Shown here: positions 6,894-11,912 of the stretch, in pieces
Numbering within the stretch: position 1 is the first letter of the stretch
Layout of the letters: each line of letters opens with the position of its first letter
Origin: Thermodesulfovibrio sp.
GTDB taxonomy: Bacteria; Nitrospirota; Thermodesulfovibrionia; Thermodesulfovibrionales; JdFR-85
Reading direction: 5' to 3'
NCBI GenBank assembly: GCA_027050975.1
Contig: JALUAR010000152.1
Coordinates: 1,591 to 13,502, forward strand
Length of the DNA stretch: 11,912 nucleotides
The notes under the pieces: model-generated
What the model saw: only the letters and a program-made list of their open reading frames with translations
What the model was told of the DNA's origin: nothing
Databases searched by the model: none
Translations under genes and position numbers: made by a program

Positions 6894-7642
6894 GAATCTC
6901 CTCCCTGGAACTTGACTATAGCAGAAAAGCTATCGGGTTTAAGACTGGCTCCTCCAACGAGGGCACCATCTACATCATCCTTCACCATCAATGATGCAAT
7001 ATTGTCAGGCTTTACACTTCCGCCATACAGGATTCTTATATTATCAGCTTCATTGCCAAAGATGGCTTTCAGCTCTGTTCTAATGAATTGATGGGCTTCC
7101 TGGGCCTGCTCAGGGGTAGCTGTTTTTCCAGTGCCTATTGCCCATACTGGCTCGTATGCAACTACCAGTGCATCAGTGTTTATATCCTTTAGACCTTCTG
7201 TAATCTGTCTTTTAAGAACCTCGAAGGTTCTGTTTGATTCCCGCTCCTGAAGGGTTTCCCCGATACAAAGGATAACCCCGAGGCCTGCTTTGAGGGCAGC
7301 CTTTATCTTCCTGTTTACAGTCTGGTCTGTTTCACCGAAGTACTGTCGCCTCTCGGAATGCCCTATTATTACATATGAACATTCCACATCCTTAAGCATC
7401 AGAGGGGAAATCTCTCCAGTGAAGGCGCCTTTTTCTTCCCAGTAAACATCCTGAGCAGCTAATTTTACATTGCTTCCTTTCAGAAACTTGGCTGCTATAG
7501 CGAGGGAGGTGAATGGAGGCGCAAGCACTATCTCTACATCTGAGACATCTTTAACGAGGGGGAGAAACTCCGTAATATATTCTCGGGTCTCAGAAGTGGT
7601 TTTGTGCATCTTCCAGTTGGCTGCTATCATCGGTACTCGCAT
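6890..7642 (-). CDS. tpiA: Triosephosphate isomerase
   Basis: The 250-residue protein is the normal length for this TIM-barrel enzyme, which interconverts dihydroxyacetone phosphate and glyceraldehyde 3-phosphate in glycolysis and gluconeogenesis. Catalytic residues are in place: Asn9 and Lys11 (NWKMH), His95 (IIGHSERR) and Glu164 (AYEPVWAIGTGK). The flexible loop 6 follows Glu164, and the phosphate-binding GGSVKPDN is at 207-214. The start at ATG 7642 gives an MRVP opening, which aligns with the usual TpiA N-terminus; a second in-frame ATG at codon 5 is less likely. No Shine-Dalgarno sequence precedes it. It is the first gene of the tpiA-secG-ABC transporter run. The common upstream partners gap and pgk are not here; a truncated kinase gene lies upstream instead. 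Confidence 0.97.
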   Translation of the reverse strand: MRVPMIAANWKMHKTTSETREYITEFLPLVKDVSDVEIVLAPPFTSLAIAAKFLKGSNVKLAAQDVYWEEKGAFTGEISPLMLKDVECSYVIIGHSERRQYFGETDQTVNRKIKAALKAGLGVILCIGETLQERESNRTFEVLKRQITEGLKDINTDALVVAYEPVWAIGTGKTATPEQAQEAHQFIRTELKAIFGNEADNIRILYGGSVKPDNIASLMVKDDVDGALVGGASLKPDSFSAIVKFQGGDS

Positions 7643-7649
7643 GGTATTA

Positions 7650-7679
7650 ATTAAACAATAATAGGTCTGTCTGTGTCAA
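7650..7679 (-). promoter_or_regulatory. Sigma70-type promoter for tpiA-secG-ABC operon
   Basis: On the minus strand a perfect -35 TTGACA (7674-7679) is followed after 18 bp by TTTAAT (7650-7655, five of six matches to TATAAT). The -10 box ends only 7 bases before the tpiA ATG, so transcription would start at or very near the start codon. The 73-bp gap to the upstream kinase gene contains this promoter and no evident terminator. Confidence 0.65.
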
Positions 7680-7715
7680 CCTGATATAGTTTACAAATAA
7701 TAAATACATTAGTTT

Positions 7716-10082
7716 TTACTGCCGGACTTTTCGTACCTTTACCCTGATTGACCCCCCATCAGGAGTGAACTTCGCGGCATTACTGAGTAGATTAACAAGG
7801 ACCTGTTTGAGTCTTTTTCTGTCTGCCTCAATTGTGCCAATACCTTCTTCTATCACTGTCTCCACCTGTATTCCGTGTTTTAATGCCTTTTCCTTGATAA
7901 AGATGAGACTTTCATTAATTATAGTCTGGACATCAATATTTTCATACTCTAGGTCAATTCTTCCTGTTTCTATTTTGCTCAGGTCAAGGATATCGTTTAT
8001 TAATGACAGGAGATGTTCACCACTTTCATAAATGTCTGTAAGATATCTCTTCTGTTTTTCGTTCAATTCACCACTCATACCCATAAGCATCATTTCTGAG
8101 AAACCAATGATTGCATTAAGGGGAGTTCTCAATTCATGAGACATGTTGGCAAGAAAATCACTCTTTGCTCTGTTTGCAGCCTCTGCCTCCTGCCGTCTCA
8201 GTTCAAGTTCTTTGTTTAATTGCTTGAGTTCTATGTTTGCTGTCTTGATTTCAGCGGTCCTCTTTCTTACCCTTTCTTCGAGTCCTTCTACAAGGCGGAC
8301 ATTTTCAATGGCTATGGCAGCCTGGTTGGCAAAAGCCTGGAAAACCCGGATTCTGTCTTTTGTAAAAAATCCTGCTACTGAACTGTACAGGTTTAAAGTG
8401 CCAATTAACTTATCCTTACCATAAAAAAGAGGCACTGCCATTGAAGATCTGAAGCCTTGTTTGAGTGCCTTTTCTCGCCATGGAGCATAATAAGGATCTT
8501 TTTCTATATCATTAACAACGACTGGCTTTTTCATTTTTATGGCCATCCCTGTCGGCCCCCGTCCATAGGATGAATCATTCCACCTTATTGTAGCTTCATC
8601 AAGGTATCCATCATCATGACCACAGACAGAGACAATCTTTATATCATAAGTTCCCTCCTGGATCAACCCTAACCATACCATCCTGAGCCTAAAGACATCT
8701 AATGCAATATCACATATTCTCTGATAAATATCCTCTCCTCTCTTTATATCTATTAGAGAGTTCGATGCTTCATTAAGAGCCAGAACTTCCTCTGACAACC
8801 TTCTCAGTTCTTCCAGAAGCCTCGAGTTATTGATCGCCACTGCTACAATGGATGAGAAGGCAGAGGCTATCTCCTCATCCTCCTCTGTAAAGGGCCTTCC
8901 ATCCTGTCTGTCTGCAAAGTAGAACCTGCCAATAACCCTATCGTAAAGTTTTACAGGAACACCAAGAAATGTCTTCATTTGTGGGTGGCCTTCAGGAAAC
9001 CCTAAAAAGGCTGGATGGGCTGATATGTTATCTACCCTTAAAGGCTCTCCTTCTCTGAGGAGATGCCCCAGGAGTCCCCTCCCGTGAGGAAGGCTGTATC
9101 TCTTTTTCAGGTCTTCGCAGGTCTTAGGGTCAATGCCTGAAGAGATGAAGGATTCATAACCACCTCTATCGTTCATGATGCTAAGGGCTGCATATCTTGA
9201 CCCGATTAATGCTCTTGCTTTTTCAACAGTCTCATGGAGGATCTTTTTCGTGTCCAGTTCACTTATTACAGTCCTTGCAGTCTCAAAAAGTATTCTCTGC
9301 CTTTTTATAAGGGTGGATTTTTCCTTCATGGCCTCATTAATCTTCTCTGCCATATTGTTAAAGGCTATGGAGAGCCTTCCTATCTCATCTCTGTTTCTTA
9401 TGTCAACACTTACGTCAAAATTTCCCTTCTCAATCTCTGAGGCAGCATTTTTCAATTTAAGAACAGGGATAACAACACTTTTTCTTGTATATAAAACAAT
9501 GAAGACACTCATTAGAGCGAAAAGCAGAAGGGCATAAATCCTGAGAAGTTTGAATTCTCTTATCTCACTTTTATAATCCTCCTCAATAAATTTTACAAAC
9601 ATGTCTATCTCATATACATACCCATGAATCTTTGAGTCATATTTATCAAGTAATGCCTTGGTCTTCTCGTATGGAACCTCCGATAATATACTCAGGAGTA
9701 TGGGTTTTAATTCATTATTGTATTTATCTGAGAGTCTGTTAAGCGCTATTATTGCTTTCTTATATTCAAGAGGCTTAATGTTAAGGGCTTCGTTTCCGTT
9801 CCTTAAATCAGTAATTATCTTTTCAAAGGTCTCCATTTCGTGACTGAGTTCTGTAAGAAATGGTTCCCTTTCCATAGATGAACTTTTTTCAATGATCATA
9901 TGAATGAGCCATGCCATTTCGAAGGCACGAAACCTTAACTGACCTGCAAGATTAATTCTTGTGGCTTCACCCCTTATGTGATTGGTAAAGAGAAAACTTA
10001 AAACAATAACCACAGTAATGTATATAAGCAGTATTGTGCTTATAAAGATAAATTTTGTTGTAAGAGATTTAAATCTGTACAT
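7716..10082 (-). CDS. Membrane sensor histidine kinase, NarX/PilJ-like sensor + HAMP + 2 GAF + HisKA, ATPase domain truncated
   Basis: The 788-residue protein has TM1 at about 11-33, a periplasmic helical region 34-178, TM2 at about 183-199, HAMP about 200-253, GAF1 about 278-424, GAF2 about 446-597 and a coiled coil 597-640. A HisKA domain follows, with SHELRTP and phospho-acceptor His649. The periplasmic part begins with INLAGQLR (43-50), like the P-box of NarX-type nitrate sensors and the PilJ N-terminal domain. The ATP-binding domain begins (N-box NLLSNAAKF, 764-772) but the protein stops at residue 788, before the G1, F and G2 boxes. The ATP lid and half of the fold are therefore missing, and autophosphorylation is doubtful. 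Other reading frames of the 73 bp downstream contain no kinase remnant. ATG 10082 is chosen because an in-frame TAA lies shortly upstream. It lies 77 bp after the receiver-HD-GYP gene. It may be a degraded gene, a ligand-binding decoy, or a substrate for another kinase. Confidence 0.85.
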   Translation of the reverse strand: MYRFKSLTTKFIFISTILLIYITVVIVLSFLFTNHIRGEATRINLAGQLRFRAFEMAWLIHMIIEKSSSMEREPFLTELSHEMETFEKIITDLRNGNEALNIKPLEYKKAIIALNRLSDKYNNELKPILLSILSEVPYEKTKALLDKYDSKIHGYVYEIDMFVKFIEEDYKSEIREFKLLRIYALLLFALMSVFIVLYTRKSVVIPVLKLKNAASEIEKGNFDVSVDIRNRDEIGRLSIAFNNMAEKINEAMKEKSTLIKRQRILFETARTVISELDTKKILHETVEKARALIGSRYAALSIMNDRGGYESFISSGIDPKTCEDLKKRYSLPHGRGLLGHLLREGEPLRVDNISAHPAFLGFPEGHPQMKTFLGVPVKLYDRVIGRFYFADRQDGRPFTEEDEEIASAFSSIVAVAINNSRLLEELRRLSEEVLALNEASNSLIDIKRGEDIYQRICDIALDVFRLRMVWLGLIQEGTYDIKIVSVCGHDDGYLDEATIRWNDSSYGRGPTGMAIKMKKPVVVNDIEKDPYYAPWREKALKQGFRSSMAVPLFYGKDKLIGTLNLYSSVAGFFTKDRIRVFQAFANQAAIAIENVRLVEGLEERVRKRTAEIKTANIELKQLNKELELRRQEAEAANRAKSDFLANMSHELRTPLNAIIGFSEMMLMGMSGELNEKQKRYLTDIYESGEHLLSLINDILDLSKIETGRIDLEYENIDVQTIINESLIFIKEKALKHGIQVETVIEEGIGTIEADRKRLKQVLVNLLSNAAKFTPDGGSIRVKVRKVRQ

Positions 10083-10089
10083 TACCTTG

Positions 10090-10098
10090 AGAGTCTCT
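10090..10098 (-). repeat. AGAGACTCT motif, copy 1, upstream of the truncated kinase
   Basis: This near-palindromic 9-mer (4-bp arms around one base) sits 7 bases before the kinase ATG. An identical copy lies 8 bases before the receiver-HD-GYP ATG. It is not a consensus ribosome-binding site. It could be a shared operator or an mRNA element, or chance. Confidence 0.4.
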
Positions 10099-10159
10099 GG
10101 ATATTTTTATATTTCTTTCGACTTTATCGAGTGTCACTAAGTCAGCAGGATCCGGAGGT

Positions 10160-11263
10160 CTACCCCTTATGCTCTTCATATATCTCCTCAAACTTCTTAT
10201 GTATCTTCTTGAAGGTATCAAGTATCTGAGGGGCAAAGTGCTCAGGCAAGGTCCGTCCGTCACCCTCTGTGATTATGCTAAATGCCTTTTCGTGGTCAAA
10301 GGGAGGCTTATAAGGCCTTTTGCTTCTGAGGGCATCGTACTGGTCAGCAATGTTCATTATTCTTCCTGATATGGGTATTTGATCACCTTTCAGTCCTCTG
10401 GGATAACCATTTCCATCCCATCTTTCATGGTGCGTTAGGGCTATCTCCTCTGCCATCTTCAGGTAAGTGGATTCAGATCCACTGAGGATTTTTGCTCCAA
10501 TTATAGTGTGGTTTTTCATTATCTCCCATTCGTCTGGGGCTAATTTGCCAGGTTTGAGTAGAATATTATCAGGTATACCTACCTTTCCTACATCATGCAT
10601 TGGAGATGCATAGAATATTGACTCCACAAACACCCTGTCCATACCAAGTTCTGATGCAAGTTCCCTTGTGTAAAAACTTATCCTTTTCAGATGCAGCCCT
10701 GTGTCTTCATCCTTGTATTCTGCAGCAAGGGTAAGGCGATAGATAGTCTCCATATAGCCGAATTTGACCTTTTTATGTGCCCTGTCCAGTTTTTCAAATG
10801 CCTCGCTCAGTTGTCTCGTCCTCTCTTCCACCTGTTCCTCAAGTATCGTGTTATAATCCTTCAGAAAGTCATGATACTCCTTGATCTTGATGTTGTTTCT
10901 GACCCTTAAGGATAATTCTTCTTGATCGATAGGCTTTGTTAAAAAATCGTCTGCACCCTTGGATATACCCCTAACCCTGTCTTCTCTTGAATCAAGAGAA
11001 GTAACGATTATAATTGGAATGTGCTGGGTCTTTTCGTCTGACTTGAGTCTCTCCGTTGCCTCAAATCCATTCATCTCTGGCATCATGACGTCCATAAGGA
11101 TAAGATCAGGCATCTCCTGAAGAGTCTTTTCTACTGCTTCCCTACCATTGCTTGCCTCTGTGAAGTCATATCCTAACCCCTCACAGAGAGAGACGAGAAG
11201 TCGCCTGTTGACGTCTTCATCATCAACAATTAAAATCTTATGTTTTTTCTCTTTCTGTTTCAT
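10160..11263 (-). CDS. Response regulator with HD-GYP domain (probable cyclic di-GMP phosphodiesterase)
   Basis: The 367-residue protein has an N-terminal receiver with acidic pair Asp14-Asp15, phospho-acceptor Asp58 (LILMDVMMP), Thr88 and Lys110. A helical linker spans about 120-165, with a probable coiled coil (EEQVEERTRQLSEAFEKL). A C-terminal HD-GYP domain follows. Its metal-site residues are visible: DTGLH (188-192), HD at 223-224 in MHDVGKVGIPD, His252, His278-His279, GYP at 286-288 in DGNGYPRGLKG, and the Asp pair in ADQYDA (Asp307 and Asp310). HD-GYP proteins hydrolyse cyclic di-GMP, and phosphorylation of the receiver would control this. No membrane segment is present, so it is cytoplasmic. 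Its gene follows the single-domain receiver by 56 bp and precedes the truncated kinase. All catalytic motifs look intact. Substrate specificity among cyclic dinucleotides is not decided by the sequence. Confidence 0.92.
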   Translation of the reverse strand: MKQKEKKHKILIVDDEDVNRRLLVSLCEGLGYDFTEASNGREAVEKTLQEMPDLILMDVMMPEMNGFEATERLKSDEKTQHIPIIIVTSLDSREDRVRGISKGADDFLTKPIDQEELSLRVRNNIKIKEYHDFLKDYNTILEEQVEERTRQLSEAFEKLDRAHKKVKFGYMETIYRLTLAAEYKDEDTGLHLKRISFYTRELASELGMDRVFVESIFYASPMHDVGKVGIPDNILLKPGKLAPDEWEIMKNHTIIGAKILSGSESTYLKMAEEIALTHHERWDGNGYPRGLKGDQIPISGRIMNIADQYDALRSKRPYKPPFDHEKAFSIITEGDGRTLPEHFAPQILDTFKKIHKKFEEIYEEHKG

Positions 11264-11271
11264 TTAAACAT

Positions 11272-11280
11272 AGAGTCTCT
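11272..11280 (-). repeat. AGAGACTCT motif, copy 2, upstream of the receiver-HD-GYP gene
   Basis: This copy is identical to the 9-mer at 10090-10098 and sits 8 bases before ATG 11263. It lies in the 56-bp gap after the single-domain receiver gene. Confidence 0.4.
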
Positions 11281-11319
11281 TCTGTATTACATTAATCCCT
11301 GAAAGATCGCTCGATAAGG

Positions 11320-11673
11320 TTATAAATACTTTTTTATGACAGAAATTAATTCATTAACATGTATTGGCTTAGAAATATAATCTGTAAATCCTTCACGTAT
11401 GAAGCTTTCTCTGTCGCCCTTCATGGCATAAGCAGTGAGGGCAATAATTTTGTCTATTTTTTGTGCTTCTCTGATTTTTTTCATTGCTGTAATTCCATCC
11501 ATCTTAGGCATTTGGATATCCATAAGTATTAAATCAGGATGCTCCTGTTCTGCTTTCATTATAGCCTCAACACCATCTCTGGCCACTATAACATTGTAAC
11601 CGTTCATTGTTAGTATTTCTACTATTAGGTTCAGATTTATCTCATTGTCTTCAACAATTAAAATTTTTTTCAT
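11320..11673 (-). CDS. Single-domain response regulator (CheY/DivK-like receiver)
   Basis: The 117-residue protein is a receiver domain only. It has the acidic pair Glu8-Asp9, phospho-acceptor Asp52 (LILMDIQMP), Thr80 (IALTAYAM) and Lys102 (SKPI). The AMKGDRE stretch after the Thr is typical of receivers that accept phosphate from hybrid or GAF-type kinases, as in DivK-like proteins. With no output domain it probably relays phosphate or acts by protein-protein contact. Its ATG overlaps the stop of the upstream kinase (ATGA), so that kinase is the likely partner. Confidence 0.92.
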   Translation of the reverse strand: MKKILIVEDNEINLNLIVEILTMNGYNVIVARDGVEAIMKAEQEHPDLILMDIQMPKMDGITAMKKIREAQKIDKIIALTAYAMKGDRESFIREGFTDYISKPIHVNELISVIKKYL

Positions 11674-11912
11674 TTCGGCTTTTTAGTTGGTATCCGAAAA
11701 ATAAACCTGCTACCTTTTCCAACTTCACTTTCTACCCATATCTTTCCTCCGTGTGCTTTTATAATATTTTTACAGATAGCAAGACCGAGTCCCGTGCCTT
11801 TATGTAGCTTTTGGTAGGTAGGTTCAAGTTGAACAAAGGGTTCAAATATCCTCTCCAGGTCTTCAGGTCTGATGCCATGTCCAGTATCCTCTACAATAAA
11901 CTCTATATATGC
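11670..11912 (-). CDS. Histidine kinase, C-terminal part of the ATP-binding domain (5' end outside window)
   Basis: The visible 80 residues are the end of a HATPase domain. They show the G1 box VEDTGHGI (7-14), the F box FEPFVQLEP (23-31), the G2 box GTGLGLAICKNI (39-50), the usual HGGKIWVESEVGKGS strand, and the end of the domain at RIPTKKPK. The frame is open to the window edge on the minus strand, so the sensor and His-box lie outside. Its TGA overlaps the ATG of the single-domain receiver, which marks the two as a translationally coupled kinase-receiver pair. These are the same motifs that are missing from the truncated kinase at 7716-10082. Confidence 0.92.
   Translation of the reverse strand, partial: AYIEFIVEDTGHGIRPEDLERIFEPFVQLEPTYQKLHKGTGLGLAICKNIIKAHGGKIWVESEVGKGSRFIFRIPTKKPK

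Noticed and set aside
7740..7760. Frameshift at the six-C run as the cause of the kinase truncation
   Set aside because: Reading the other two frames after the run gives either an early stop or about 30 residues with no G-box or F-box, so a simple shift does not rebuild the domain.
10069..10263. Small minus-strand open frame spanning the gap between the HD-GYP gene and the kinase gene
   Set aside because: It overlaps the coding end of the HD-GYP gene and the start of the kinase in another frame, has no ribosome-binding site and looks like no known family.
1..11912. CRISPR arrays, tRNA genes, insertion sequences
   Set aside because: No regularly spaced repeats, tRNA-like cloverleaf sequence or transposase-like reading frame was found on either strand.

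Overview
The window is about 11.9 kb of bacterial DNA with moderate GC content. It holds a nitrogen-respiration cluster on the + strand (1-4709). A long run of minus-strand genes follows (4763-11912). The two runs converge on a strong hairpin terminator at 4722-4764. The protein styles (NapA/NapG/NapH with an octaheme cytochrome, a tpiA-secG pair, GAF-rich kinases, HD-GYP regulators) suggest an anaerobic or microaerophilic Gram-negative respirer. A Nitrospirota (Thermodesulfovibrio-like) or deltaproteobacterial lineage is my best guess, but this is inference from style and no marker gene here decides it.

Region 1 (1-4709, +): the 3' end of a napA-like periplasmic nitrate reductase, a small OB-fold-like lipoprotein, napG, napH, napD, and an octaheme cytochrome of the hydroxylamine oxidoreductase (HAO) family. 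The last five genes are packed with overlaps or very short gaps and read as one operon. A 106-bp gap holding a large imperfect inverted repeat separates napA from the lipoprotein gene. The simplest reading is a periplasmic nitrate-to-ammonium route: NapGH takes electrons from quinol, NapA makes nitrite, and the HAO-like protein, probably acting as a reductase, takes nitrite or hydroxylamine further. No napB, napC or nrfA is visible, although genes upstream of position 1 cannot be seen.

Region 2 (4763-7642, minus): tpiA, secG, a DrrA-like ABC ATPase and an ABC-2 permease, in that order of transcription, with overlaps or short gaps. A TTGACA-18-TTTAAT promoter sits so close to tpiA that the message may be leaderless.

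Region 3 (7716-11912, minus): a signalling array. In order of transcription it has the 3' end of a histidine kinase, a single-domain receiver, a receiver-HD-GYP protein (probable c-di-GMP phosphodiesterase), and a large membrane kinase. The large kinase carries a NarX/PilJ-like sensor motif, a HAMP domain and two GAF domains. It stops inside its ATP-binding domain, just after the N-box, so it lacks the G-boxes. The NarX-like motif close to a nitrate-reduction operon suggests, but does not prove, a nitrate/nitrite-responsive system.

No tRNA, rRNA, CRISPR array, transposase or integrase was found.
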